64,000 nucleotides of DNA from an uncultured Oribacterium sp. Its GTDB lineage: Bacteria; Bacillota; Clostridia; Lachnospirales; Lachnospiraceae. Location: the NCBI GenBank assembly GCA_934270345.1, contig CAKQPT010000008.1, positions 1 through 64,000 of the forward strand. The letters are read 5' to 3'. This document shows positions 1-7,298 of the stretch, piece by piece. The position numbers were made by a program, and so were the translations under genes. The notes beneath the pieces were generated by a model. The model was not told where the DNA came from. It did not search any database and worked only from the letters and a program-made list of their open reading frames with translations. Position 1 is the stretch's first letter, and each line of letters begins with the position of its first letter.

Positions 1-2
1 AT

Positions 3-74
3 GGCGGATTGGTCAAGAGGCTAAGACGCAGCCCTCTCACGGCTGAATCCCGGGTTCGATTCCCGGATCCGTCA
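3..74 (+). tRNA. tRNA-Glu (anticodon CTC), copy 1
   Basis: Full cloverleaf read by eye: 7-bp acceptor stem with one G-U pair, D-arm GTC/GAC, 5-bp anticodon stem CAGCC/GGCTG around loop CTCTCAC (anticodon CTC, reads GAG), T-stem CCGGG/CCCGG with loop TTCGATT, and discriminator A. The CCA end is not encoded (CTT follows). It is identical to the copy 92 bp downstream. Confidence 0.95.
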
Positions 75-94
75 CTTAAAACTTTATATCACAT

Positions 95-166
95 GGCGGA
101 TTGGTCAAGAGGCTAAGACGCAGCCCTCTCACGGCTGAATCCCGGGTTCGATTCCCGGATCCGTCA
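95..166 (+). tRNA. tRNA-Glu (anticodon CTC), copy 2
   Basis: Identical in all 72 positions to the tRNA-Glu at 3-74, and also in a few flanking bases. The two are probably co-transcribed, because an intrinsic terminator follows this copy directly. CCA is not encoded. Confidence 0.95.
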
Positions 167-173
167 CTTCATG

Positions 174-199
174 AGCTTCAGGTTTTCCTGAAGCTTTTT
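174..199 (+). terminator. Intrinsic terminator of the tRNA-Glu pair
   Basis: 9-bp perfect stem AGCTTCAGG/CCTGAAGCT with loop TTTT, followed by a run of T. Confidence 0.9.
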
Positions 200-237
200 G
201 TTTGTGCTGATTTCTGTTTTATGCTAAAGTATGCTCT

Positions 238-1113
238 ATGTTGAAGATCAGGCGGACGGGCGCTACGCCCGTCATGGATATCATAAAAACAGAAAACCCG
301 GATGGGAGTGCGCTCCTCTATATGCAGCTGCCGGCGATCCGGGCGACGGGAATCGTCGAGCATGCGTTTTCGACGCGGATCGGCGGGACGAGTCAGGGCA
401 TCTTTTCCTCGATGAATCTGCGCTTCGGCCATGGCGACGAGGATGCGCGGGTGCGCGAGAACTTCCACCGGATGGCCGCGGTGCTCGGGACGGATGAGGC
501 GCACATGGTGCTCACGAAGCAGACGCATACGACGAATGTCCGGGTCGTCACCGCGGTGGATGCGGGCTGTGGCGTCGTGCGGGAGCGTCCGTACGATGAC
601 GTCGATGCTCTGATCACGGATGTGCCGGGGCTCGCCCTCGGGATCTTTGCGGCGGACTGTGTGCCGCTGCTGTTCGTGGATCAGGTGCATCACGCGATCG
701 GTGCGAGTCACTCGGGCTGGCGCGGGACGGTGGCGCGTATGGGCGAGGTTACGATTCGGGCAATGCAGTCGACCTACGGGACAGTACCTTCGGATCTCAT
801 CTGTGCCATCGGTCCGAGTATCTGCCGGGACTGCTATGAGATCTCGGAGGATGTGGCGCAGCATTTCATGTCTGCCTTTCCGGGACATACGGCGGATATC
901 CTGCGCGACGATGGGCTGAATGCAGCCGGCGAACAGAAGTATCATCTCGATCTCTGGGCGGCGAACCGCTTTGTGCTCGAGGAAGCAGGCGTGCCGGCAG
1001 CACAGATCAGCACGACGGATATCTGTACGAACTGTAATCCGGAGCTGCTGTTCAGCCATCGCTATACGCATGGGCTCCGGGGAAACAATGGTGTATTTAT
1101 CATGCTGAAGTAG
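238..1113 (+). CDS. pgeF: PgeF/YfiH-family protein (laccase-domain, peptidoglycan editing / purine nucleoside phosphorylase)
   Basis: 291 aa. Family members are Zn/Cu-type multicopper-like hydrolases now assigned to purine nucleoside phosphorolysis/adenosine deamination and peptidoglycan editing. Family signatures seen: ADCVPLLF around residues 139-146 with Cys141, SHSGWRGT around 157-164 with His158, GPSICRDCY with two Cys near 196-199, and the C-terminal FSHRYTHGLRGNNGVF block. The length is about 15-20 residues more than usual at the N-terminus. Neither ATG 238 nor the in-frame ATG 274 (protein MDIIKTEN...) has a convincing ribosome site, so the start is uncertain. The next gene begins 10 bp downstream, suggesting an operon with the small membrane protein and the RluA-type synthase. 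Confidence 0.88.
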   Translation: MLKIRRTGATPVMDIIKTENPDGSALLYMQLPAIRATGIVEHAFSTRIGGTSQGIFSSMNLRFGHGDEDARVRENFHRMAAVLGTDEAHMVLTKQTHTTNVRVVTAVDAGCGVVRERPYDDVDALITDVPGLALGIFAADCVPLLFVDQVHHAIGASHSGWRGTVARMGEVTIRAMQSTYGTVPSDLICAIGPSICRDCYEISEDVAQHFMSAFPGHTADILRDDGLNAAGEQKYHLDLWAANRFVLEEAGVPAAQISTTDICTNCNPELLFSHRYTHGLRGNNGVFIMLK

Positions 1114-1123
1114 AGGTGTTATT

Positions 1124-1339
1124 ATGAATTTACCGATTGCAATTTTACTGATCGTGGGGATCGCAGCACTGACGGTCTATATTTTCCGTCATGCGATGAA
1201 GAAGGAGGACCTCGGGAAGGATGGCTGCTCCGGCTACCAGGGCTGCGCATCCTGCGCGGCGTCGGAGTACTGCAACCATATCACGAGCCTCGAGAAGTTC
1301 GCAGATGAGCGGGATAAGGAAAAGAAGACGAAGAAATGA
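1124..1339 (+). CDS. Small Cys-rich membrane protein, FeoB-associated type
   Basis: 71 aa with one N-terminal membrane segment (about residues 4-22), then a basic stretch and four Cys (35, 41, 44, 50), then a charged tail. This layout resembles the FeoB-associated Cys-rich membrane family (PF12669-like), thought to assist ferrous iron uptake. There is no feoB in this window, so an iron role is inference only. GAGGTG precedes the ATG. It overlaps the start of the next gene by 4 bp (ATGA), so translation is probably coupled. Confidence 0.6.
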   Translation: MNLPIAILLIVGIAALTVYIFRHAMKKEDLGKDGCSGYQGCASCAASEYCNHITSLEKFADERDKEKKTKK

Positions 1340-2076
1340 AGATCATTCATCAGACAGCGGAGTATGTGGTCGTCTGCAAGGCGGCCGGTGAGGATTCGGA
1401 GCATGATCTGCCGGGGCTGCTCGCGGAGCAGAACGGGGATCGGGCGACGGATTATTATGTCGTGCACCGGCTTGATAAAGCGGCGGCGGGACTCCTGGTG
1501 CTGGCACGGGATCGTCAGACGGCGGGGGAGCTCAGTCGTCAGCTGACGGAAAACCGGCTGCGGAAGAGCTATCTCTGCGTCGTTCCGGGTGTGCCGGAGC
1601 CGGCAAGCGGGGAGATGCAGGACCTTCTCTATAAGGATAAGATGAAGCAGAAGATGTTTCCGGTGAAGCGGAAACGTGCCGGCGTGAAGGAGGCGTCGCT
1701 CACATATCGGGTGCTGGAGACACAGATGTCAGCTTCGAACGATGCGTCGAATCAGGCGAAGCCGGACGAAGAAGTTCCAGAGAGTTCGGCGCAGGTGCAG
1801 TCGGCAGCTGAGGCCCTGACGCCGCTCGCGCTCGTCGAGGTGGAGCTGCAGACGGGGCGCTTCCATCAGATCCGCTGTCAGTTCGCGGCGCGGAAGCTGC
1901 CGCTCGTCGGGGACGGGAAGTATGGCTCGCGGGTGAGGAGTCCGCATCTGGCGCTGTTCTGCCGGACGCTTTCGTTCTACGATCCGAAGGAAAAGAAGGA
2001 GCTCTGCTTTACGGCAGCGCCACCGGCGGAGTTTCCATGGACGGCGTTTTCCTGCGCTTCCGACGAAGCGGAGTGA
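1336..2076 (+). CDS. RluA-family RNA pseudouridine synthase
   Basis: 246 aa. It has the RluA/RsuA catalytic motif HRLDKAAAGLLV at residues 44-55, with catalytic Asp47, and the C-terminal block with QTGRFHQIRCQFA that binds the target base. Which rRNA or tRNA uridine it modifies cannot be told. A non-conserved insert of about 35 residues (rich in Ser, Glu and Ala, near residues 135-160) separates the two conserved halves and is probably a surface loop. No N-terminal S4 domain is present. Start ATG overlaps the upstream stop by 4 bp. Confidence 0.88.
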   Translation: MKIIHQTAEYVVVCKAAGEDSEHDLPGLLAEQNGDRATDYYVVHRLDKAAAGLLVLARDRQTAGELSRQLTENRLRKSYLCVVPGVPEPASGEMQDLLYKDKMKQKMFPVKRKRAGVKEASLTYRVLETQMSASNDASNQAKPDEEVPESSAQVQSAAEALTPLALVEVELQTGRFHQIRCQFAARKLPLVGDGKYGSRVRSPHLALFCRTLSFYDPKEKKELCFTAAPPAEFPWTAFSCASDEAE

Positions 2077-2193
2077 AGCCATCTGAGAACAGGACGGGAG
2101 CATTGGCATAATATATATGAAATGCGTCCCTCAAATCTGCGGAGGTGAATCGCCCGGACTGCGGGTCGGTCATCGGGAGGATGAAGGAGAGAT

Positions 2194-2769
2194 ATGACGG
2201 AATTAGAATTTCTGGATATCATGCATCGCGCGGAGATGCTGAAAAACAATACACGGCACAGCTGGACCTCGCAGGACCGGCACGAGTCGGTGGCAGAGCA
2301 CAGCTGGCGGCTGGCGTTTATGGTGCTCATGTACAGCCACGAGCTGAAAAAAGAGTTTCCGGAGGCCGACATCGACAAGGTGCTTCGGATGTGCATCATC
2401 CATGACCTCGGCGAAGCCTTCACCGGCGATATTCCGTCGTTCTACAAGACGGACGCGGATTCGGTGAAGGAGTCGGACATCCTGCTCGACTGGTTCCGCT
2501 CGATGCCGGCACCGTTTGACACGGAGCTGCCGGCACTCTGGGAGGAGATGGAGGCGCTCGAGACGACCGAGGCGCGCATCTACAAGGCCTTCGATAAGAT
2601 CGAGGCGGTGGTGCAGCACGATGAGGCGAAGCTCAGCACCTGGCTTCCGCTCGAGCGCGAGTTGCAGCTCACGTACGGCGCGGAAAATATGAAGTTTTCG
2701 AAGACGATTCAGAAGCTTCGCGACGTGATCGACGAGGAAACGCGGAAAAAGATCGCAGAGGGCAGATAA
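2194..2769 (+). CDS. HD-domain phosphohydrolase, YfbR/HDDC2-like (5'-deoxynucleotidase type)
   Basis: 191 aa. Metal-binding HD-family signature: His36 in AEHSWRL, the doublet His70-Asp71 in IIHDLGEAFTGDIPS, and an Asp near 133 in KAFDKIEAVVQ. These match the YfbR/HDDC2 group, which dephosphorylates deoxyribonucleoside 5'-monophosphates; the exact substrate is inferred. Strong ribosome site GGAGGATGAAGGAGAG lies before ATG 2194. The 117-bp gap upstream contains an AT-rich TAATATATAT stretch that could be a -10 region, so the gene may have its own promoter. Confidence 0.85.
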   Translation: MTELEFLDIMHRAEMLKNNTRHSWTSQDRHESVAEHSWRLAFMVLMYSHELKKEFPEADIDKVLRMCIIHDLGEAFTGDIPSFYKTDADSVKESDILLDWFRSMPAPFDTELPALWEEMEALETTEARIYKAFDKIEAVVQHDEAKLSTWLPLERELQLTYGAENMKFSKTIQKLRDVIDEETRKKIAEGR

Positions 2770-2867
2770 GGTCAGGGACCATGCTGGACTATAGAAGCGG
2801 CAGCAGACGGAGATATGTTTGCGCGCGGACGAAATGCGGTACGCATCAGCGATGAGAGGATGTACAT

Positions 2868-3839
2868 ATGAAGGATTACGAGCCGGAACGGCAGCCATCG
2901 ATTGAAATCTCAACACAGGCGTCGGCAGACCAGCATTGGCAGGCGCTCGACCGGAGCACGCTCGCACCGCGCTCTGTGCTGCTCTACGCGGAGCGGCTGT
3001 CGGAGGCGGTCGATCTCAGACCAATGCTGTCGACCGGCCAGATCATGGCGGTGCAGGTGGCAGGTGACCCCGCGGCGGATGGTGCGGTGCTGGACTTCGC
3101 CTTCGTGCAGGGGCTCCGGAAGCAGTGTATCGCGGCGGAGGTGCCGTTTCACTTTGCGGGGACCGGCGCAAACTTTCAGATGAAGGGACGGGTGTTCCAT
3201 ATTCCGGCGAAGCTGCAGGCCTCGCAGGCGGCGAAGGCGGAGATGGAGTATTTTCCGATCTGCCTCGCGATGAACGCACCGGTGCCTGCATTGGCCCAGG
3301 AGATGTCCGTGGACGTTGGGCAGGCGGCGAAGACCGACACGGCGTCCATGGAGAAGCGAAAGCCGCAGCGGAGCGACGCTGGCAGAAGGTCCGTACAGAC
3401 CGGATGGGAAGCGATGGGGCATGCGCCGTCGATGTTTGACTGTATGGATGGGAGCACGGACCACGCGCCGTCGATGTTTGATCGGATGGCGGGCGGCACG
3501 GACCGTGGAGAATCAATGGCAGTTGTCGGAGCTGCGATGCCGGATGCGGATGGCTTCACGGCGGTGAGCTTCAATCCGTTCGAGGATGGGGAGGAAACGG
3601 CGCAGGAAAATGCGCGTCCGGAGGACGAGGACCCGACGTTTTTCGGCTCGCCGGAGCATCCGAGTGTGAAGAATCTGCACTATACGATCGAGGTCTCGGA
3701 TGACGACGATGATTACCAGGGCGCCAGTGCCGAGGATCATCGGCAGCTTGAGGAGAGTGAGCGGGCGCGGAAATCCGGCGCGCAGGTGCAGTTTCTCCAG
3801 GAGTCGCTGCGCCTCGCCGAGGACGGAGGCCATCCCTGA
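2868..3839 (+). CDS. Uncharacterised protein with a region resembling the C-terminal part of DUF5131 (phage Gp37/Gp68-like) proteins
   Basis: 323 aa. Residues about 36-126 read like the C-terminal third of DUF5131 proteins: a beta-strand VLLYAERL, a GDPAADGAVLDFAFVQGLRKQC segment (usually GE..GARP.D...V..LR..C), then VPFHFAGTGANF and a tail with AKLQASQAAKAE. The N-terminal radical-SAM-like barrel of that family is absent. The remainder is low-complexity and acidic. It contains a perfect-register tandem 14-residue repeat, HAPSMFD-type, at residues 185-198 and 199-212. GAGAGGATG precedes the ATG. The DUF4186 gene follows 22 bp downstream. The function is unknown and the assignment is by remembered family pattern only. 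Confidence 0.6.
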   Translation: MKDYEPERQPSIEISTQASADQHWQALDRSTLAPRSVLLYAERLSEAVDLRPMLSTGQIMAVQVAGDPAADGAVLDFAFVQGLRKQCIAAEVPFHFAGTGANFQMKGRVFHIPAKLQASQAAKAEMEYFPICLAMNAPVPALAQEMSVDVGQAAKTDTASMEKRKPQRSDAGRRSVQTGWEAMGHAPSMFDCMDGSTDHAPSMFDRMAGGTDRGESMAVVGAAMPDADGFTAVSFNPFEDGEETAQENARPEDEDPTFFGSPEHPSVKNLHYTIEVSDDDDDYQGASAEDHRQLEESERARKSGAQVQFLQESLRLAEDGGHP

Positions 3840-3861
3840 CCAGGCGAGTGGAGTACCGGAC

Positions 3862-4332
3862 ATGCGGGAACCGGGCCCGGGGCCTGACGTCGTGTCGGAT
3901 GCTCGTTCTGAATCTGCCTGTGCGTCGGTGAAATCGGAGAAAATCCGAGCGAGAGCACCGCAGGATGGCATCGATGAGGCGTCGATGGCGAGGCTGTTCG
4001 AGCGTCTCGGTCAGAGTAAGTTCCGTTCGGGATTTCATCTGCGGAAGCAGGAGCGCGCCTACTTCGAGAAGCAGGGGCGGGCGAAGATCGAGGAGCATGC
4101 GCGGGATTTCATCCGGGAGCGACTGGCACCGGCGGAACCGCGAAATGACGGGAAGCAGACCCCGTGGCGGGGACACCCGGTCTTCATCGCACAGCATGCC
4201 ACCGGCTGCTGCTGTCGCGGCTGCCTCTCGAAGTGGCATCACATCCCGCCGCATCGGGCACTCACGGAAACGGAGCAGCGCTACATCGTTTCGGTGCTGA
4301 TGTGCTGGATCGACCGGGAGATGAAGGCGTAG
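3862..4332 (+). CDS. DUF4186 family protein
   Basis: 156 aa. Residues about 40-154 match the DUF4186 signature: FRSGFHLRKQERAYFE, DGKQTPWRGHPVFIAQHATG and CCCRGCLSKWHHIP, with four clustered Cys plus His suggesting a metal site. The family has no established function. The first about 35 residues are non-conserved. ATG 3862 is chosen because it is the first start after the previous gene's stop, with a weak GGAG 9 nt upstream; an in-frame ATG further down (MARLFERLG) is possible. The stop is followed by a 126-bp gap carrying the asnA promoter region. Confidence 0.8.
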   Translation: MREPGPGPDVVSDARSESACASVKSEKIRARAPQDGIDEASMARLFERLGQSKFRSGFHLRKQERAYFEKQGRAKIEEHARDFIRERLAPAEPRNDGKQTPWRGHPVFIAQHATGCCCRGCLSKWHHIPPHRALTETEQRYIVSVLMCWIDREMKA

Positions 4333-4336
4333 CTTC

Positions 4337-4386
4337 GATGTGTCGCTGCGAAAAAAACTTGCATGATGTGTCGCTGCGTGATAAAT
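4337..4386 (+). promoter_or_regulatory. Putative asnA promoter with duplicated 14-bp operator-like site
   Basis: The 14-mer GATGTGTCGCTGCG occurs at 4337-4350 and again at 4365-4378. The second copy sits exactly between a -35-like TTGCAT (4359-4364) and a -10-like ATAAAT (4381-4386). This suggests a repressor site overlapping the promoter, but no regulator is known. Confidence 0.45.
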
Positions 4387-4458
4387 TTTCTGTTATTAAC
4401 ATTGACCATACGAACGTTCCGGCAGACTGAATGATCCGTATGGATTTAGGGGGTAAAT

Positions 4459-5466
4459 ATGGGACTGATCATTCCGAAGGATTATGATCCGCGTCTTTCT
4501 GTGCGTGAGACACAGGAGGCGATCAAGTATATCAGAGATACATTTCAGAAGGAGTTTGGGCGGGAGATGAATCTCAGCCGTATTTCGGCGCCGCTGTTCG
4601 TGGCGAAGAGCTCGGGTCTCAATGATAATCTGAACGGTTATGAGCGTCCGGTCAGCTTCGATGTTCCATGGTGGCCGGATGAGACGATCGAGGTCGTGCA
4701 TTCGCTGGCGAAGTGGAAGAGAATGGCACTGAAGAAGTACGGCTTCAAGCCGGGCGAGGGCCTCTATACCAACATGAACGCGATCCGTCGCGATGAGGAG
4801 CTCGATAATCTGCACAGCTGCTATGTAGATCAGTGGGACTGGGAGATGGTCATCAACAAGGAGGACCGGAACACCACGACGCTCGAGGGCACGGTACGCA
4901 TGATTTTCCGTATCATCAAGCACATGGAGCATGAGGTATGGTACAAGTATCCGAATGCGGTCAACAAGCTGCCGGATGATATTTACTTCATCGATTCCGA
5001 GACACTGCTTCAGATGTACCCGGACAAGACGCCGAAGGAGCGCGAGAACGCGATCTGTAAGGAGCATGGCTGTGTGTTCATCAGCCGCATCGGTGATAAG
5101 CTGTCGAACGGTGAGCCGCACGATGGTCGTGCACCGGACTATGATGACTGGGCACTGAATGGTGATATCCTGTTCTGGTATCCGACGCTCGACTGTGCGC
5201 TGGAGATCAGCTCCATGGGTATTCGTGTCGATGAGACGTCGCTGCGTGCGCAGCTGAAGAAAGCCGGCTGTGAGGAACGCGCAAATCTTCCATACCATAA
5301 GATGCTGCTCGAGGGTGAGCTTCCGTACACCATCGGTGGTGGTATCGGACAGTCACGTCTCTGCATGCTGCTGCTGAACCGTGCGCATGTCGGTGAGGTA
5401 CAGGCCAGCATCTGGCCGCAGGAGATGATCGATACCTGCCGCGAGCATAATATCATCCTTCTTTGA
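4459..5466 (+). CDS. asnA: Aspartate-ammonia ligase (asparagine synthetase A)
   Basis: 335 aa, the usual AsnA length. It makes L-asparagine from aspartate, NH3 and ATP by way of an aspartyl-AMP intermediate. The fold is related to class II aminoacyl-tRNA synthetases. Characteristic blocks seen: [19 protein letters not shown] near the N-terminus, [27 protein letters not shown], and the C-terminal class-II motif-3 region [17 protein letters not shown]. Ribosome site AGGGGG lies 8 nt before the ATG. It appears monocistronic. The 3' side runs within 20 bp into a large palindromic element with no ordinary terminator between. Confidence 0.97.
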   Translation: MGLIIPKDYDPRLSVRETQEAIKYIRDTFQKEFGREMNLSRISAPLFVAKSSGLNDNLNGYERPVSFDVPWWPDETIEVVHSLAKWKRMALKKYGFKPGEGLYTNMNAIRRDEELDNLHSCYVDQWDWEMVINKEDRNTTTLEGTVRMIFRIIKHMEHEVWYKYPNAVNKLPDDIYFIDSETLLQMYPDKTPKERENAICKEHGCVFISRIGDKLSNGEPHDGRAPDYDDWALNGDILFWYPTLDCALEISSMGIRVDETSLRAQLKKAGCEERANLPYHKMLLEGELPYTIGGGIGQSRLCMLLLNRAHVGEVQASIWPQEMIDTCREHNIILL

Positions 5467-5486
5467 TTCCTGAAGAATTCGTCTAC

Positions 5487-5708
5487 GTGCCGGGAGAGCT
5501 GCAACAGAAACACAGTACTCCGAGCTCGGAAGACTCTAAAATCCCATCCCTAAGAAGTACTAGGCCCTCTGCAATCGCTGAGTTTTCCTGATGAAAACTC
5601 AGCGTTGACAGAGGGTTCCAAGGAGAGATACGCCAAGTACTTCTAAGGGATGGGATTTTGATTCTTCACGACCTCTACGTATGGTTCCTGTTGCAGTTCT
5701 TCCGGTGC
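5487..5708 (+). repeat. Family-1 palindromic element, copy A (candidate structured RNA)
   Basis: About 222 nt that pairs end to end. The outer arm GCCGGGAGAGCTGCAACAG pairs with CTGTTGCAGTTCTTCCGGT. The middle helix ATCCCATCCCTAAGAAGTAC pairs with GTACTTCTAAGGGATGGGAT with a single A-A mismatch. The apical hairpin is at 5565-5615. Conserved unpaired segments are ACAGTACTCCGAG (5' side), CTACGTATGG (3' side) and AAGGAGAGATA in the 3' bulge. It starts 20 bp after the asnA stop and ends before the promoter of the next gene. This copy fills most of the 335-bp gap between asnA and the next gene. Confidence 0.85.
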
Positions 5709-5736
5709 CCAGCTTCGTCTTTATGAGGATTCTCGT

Positions 5737-5766
5737 TTGAATTTTCATAGGACTCGATGGTATAAT
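5737..5766 (+). promoter_or_regulatory. Sigma-A-type promoter for the secreted protein gene
   Basis: TTGAAT (5737-5742), 18-bp spacer, TATAAT (5761-5766). The start codon follows 36 bp downstream with a GGGGGACGGAG ribosome site. Confidence 0.85.
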
Positions 5767-5801
5767 ACAAAGTAAAGCGGTTAAGAAAGGGGGACGGAGC
5801 G

Positions 5802-6212
5802 ATGGCAACGAGGAAAATGCGGAAGCTGAGTGCGGTATGGATGCTGCTGGCCGTGCTCTGTCTTCTGTTGATTACGCCGGTTCGGAATATGTCAGCGCTT
5901 CGTGTGAGTGCGGAAAGCGGCCTGGCTTCGGATGTGGTTTCTGCAGAGGATTCACTGACCGCGCGGATCGAGGCGGGGAAGCTTTCGGATATGGCGGTGC
6001 TTCGTCATTTTCTGAATGAGACGATCGAGAAGAGCGGCAGCAGAACACGCATGGCGCAGCGTTTCGATGAGGGCAGTGAGGAGCTGCTTCATCGTGGCTT
6101 TACGCCGAAATCTGCGGATTCGCTTTCGTGGTCTGGCGTACTTGGGCACTGGGCTTCGCGTCCGTCACGCTCTATTCTGTCCATCCTGGATTCTGTTCGA
6201 CTTCTGAACTAA
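5802..6212 (+). CDS. Small secreted or membrane-anchored protein, unrecognised
   Basis: 136 aa. The N-terminus MATRKMRKLS is basic and is followed by a hydrophobic core at about residues 13-27 and then an ALRVSAES region that could be a signal-peptidase site; a signal anchor is the alternative. The mature part is short, with no Cys and no motif I recognise, and ends in a hydrophobic segment. Strong ribosome site and promoter upstream. It is followed by the CPBP protease gene after 55 bp, so the two could be co-transcribed. I know no family for it; it may be lineage-restricted. Confidence 0.7.
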   Translation: MATRKMRKLSAVWMLLAVLCLLLITPVRNMSALRVSAESGLASDVVSAEDSLTARIEAGKLSDMAVLRHFLNETIEKSGSRTRMAQRFDEGSEELLHRGFTPKSADSLSWSGVLGHWASRPSRSILSILDSVRLLN

Positions 6213-6267
6213 ATACTCTTTTCAATTTCGTATCATTTTAATTTACATTGAAAAGAGGTTTATCAAT

Positions 6268-7125
6268 ATGAAGGAAACGCGTAAGGTGTTCATGCATCGT
6301 CACCCGATCATGTACGCCATCATGACGGCGCTTTCCTTTCTTCTGATTTTGTATTTCACGGCACATGTGACACAGGGAATCGAGATTCCGGGCTATGGCG
6401 GACTGCTTCTTCGTGAAGAGTCGGCGCTGATTCTCACCATGCTCGTGCTGACGGGCTTCGGTATGCTTCGGGAGATTCCTTGGGAGCAGGATAATTTCAT
6501 GGATACGCTGAAGGCGGGTGGTTTCGTCCTGCTGCTGGATGCGCTGCTTCTGCAGTATGAGCGTATCCTGATGATCGAGAATGATGCTCTGCCATGGACG
6601 CAGATTCTCATTTTCCTCGCTTTTATCTTCCTGGTGGGGCTCCTGGAGGAGACCGTTTTCCGGGGGATCATCGAGGAAACACTGATCCACAGCTTCCGTC
6701 CGACCGCGCTCGGACGGCTGCAGGCGGCTTACCTGACCGGCTTCCTTTTCGGTCTCGCCCATGTCATCAACATGAGCTGGGCAGCCGATCCGCTGGCCGT
6801 CATCTTCCAGATGGTGCAGAATGTAGTCATTGGCATCTACCTGAGTCTCATCTATGCTCGTGCGCGGAACGTCCTCGCGATGATTTTCCTGCACGCGTTT
6901 TATGATTTTACTTCGCTCATGATGTCCGGCATCTATGGCGTCGGCAGTATGCAGCAGGGCGTCGAGGCGATGGACGTGACGAGCCTGTGGGTACTCATCA
7001 TCTACCTCGGGCCGATCGTGTACCTTACGATCCGTATACTCGTCGATGCACATCGGGAGAAGTTGCGCCTGCAGAGCGGAGAGCAGCCGGAGCACAGCCA
7101 CGCAGGCAAGCAGGCCTTCGCCTGA
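6268..7125 (+). CDS. CPBP-family intramembrane metalloprotease (CAAX protease / bacteriocin-processing type)
   Basis: 285 aa with about seven hydrophobic segments. It carries the three CPBP motifs: EETVFRG (residues 127-133), FGLAHVIN with His165, and HAFYDF later, which together form the membrane-embedded active site. The physiological substrate is unknown; family members process bacteriocins, sortase-related or regulatory membrane proteins. GAAAAGAGG precedes the ATG. The C-terminal tail is short and hydrophilic. A strong, probably bidirectional terminator follows at 7184-7233. Confidence 0.88.
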   Translation: MKETRKVFMHRHPIMYAIMTALSFLLILYFTAHVTQGIEIPGYGGLLLREESALILTMLVLTGFGMLREIPWEQDNFMDTLKAGGFVLLLDALLLQYERILMIENDALPWTQILIFLAFIFLVGLLEETVFRGIIEETLIHSFRPTALGRLQAAYLTGFLFGLAHVINMSWAADPLAVIFQMVQNVVIGIYLSLIYARARNVLAMIFLHAFYDFTSLMMSGIYGVGSMQQGVEAMDVTSLWVLIIYLGPIVYLTIRILVDAHREKLRLQSGEQPEHSHAGKQAFA

Positions 7126-7183
7126 GAGACCGAAAAAAATAAGTATCATTTAGAAAAATATCAGAAGAAAAACGTCGTCAGTA

Positions 7184-7233
7184 AAAAAGCTGCCGTCCTG
7201 CCCCGGAATTTCGGAGCAGGACGACAGCTTTTT
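7184..7233. terminator. Bidirectional intrinsic terminator between CPBP protease gene and rnhA
   Basis: Long stem AAAAGCTGCCGTCCTGC pairing with GCAGGACGACAGCTTTT, flanked by A-run and T-run. It can therefore serve the + strand gene and the convergent rnhA gene. Confidence 0.9.
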
Positions 7234-7261
7234 CAGTGCAGACGAGCTTAAGAATTTCGTA

Positions 7262-7295
7262 ATGGGGTCAGACCCCATTAAATTTTTATAAACTT
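7262..7295 (+). repeat. Short GGGGTC-palindrome repeat, copy 1
   Basis: Perfect 17-bp palindrome-like core ATGGGGTCAGACCCCAT, followed by the invariant AT-rich tail TAAATTTTTATAAACTT. The second copy at 16796-16829 differs by one base in the core. It lies between the terminator and the end of rnhA. Confidence 0.8.
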
Positions 7296-7298
7296 CCG

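Larger units (their letters stand above)
1..169 (+). repeat. Tandem duplication carrying tRNA-Glu
   Basis: Bases 1-77 and 93-169 are identical, so the tRNA plus its immediate flanks has been duplicated in tandem with a 92-bp period. The left edge of the window may cut further copies or the promoter. Confidence 0.85.

Noticed and set aside
5487..5708. Interpretation of the large palindromes as CRISPR or as IS-derived MITEs
   Set aside because: No spaced direct repeats exist, ends are different in each copy, no target-site duplication is visible and helices covary, so neither CRISPR nor a standard MITE fits.
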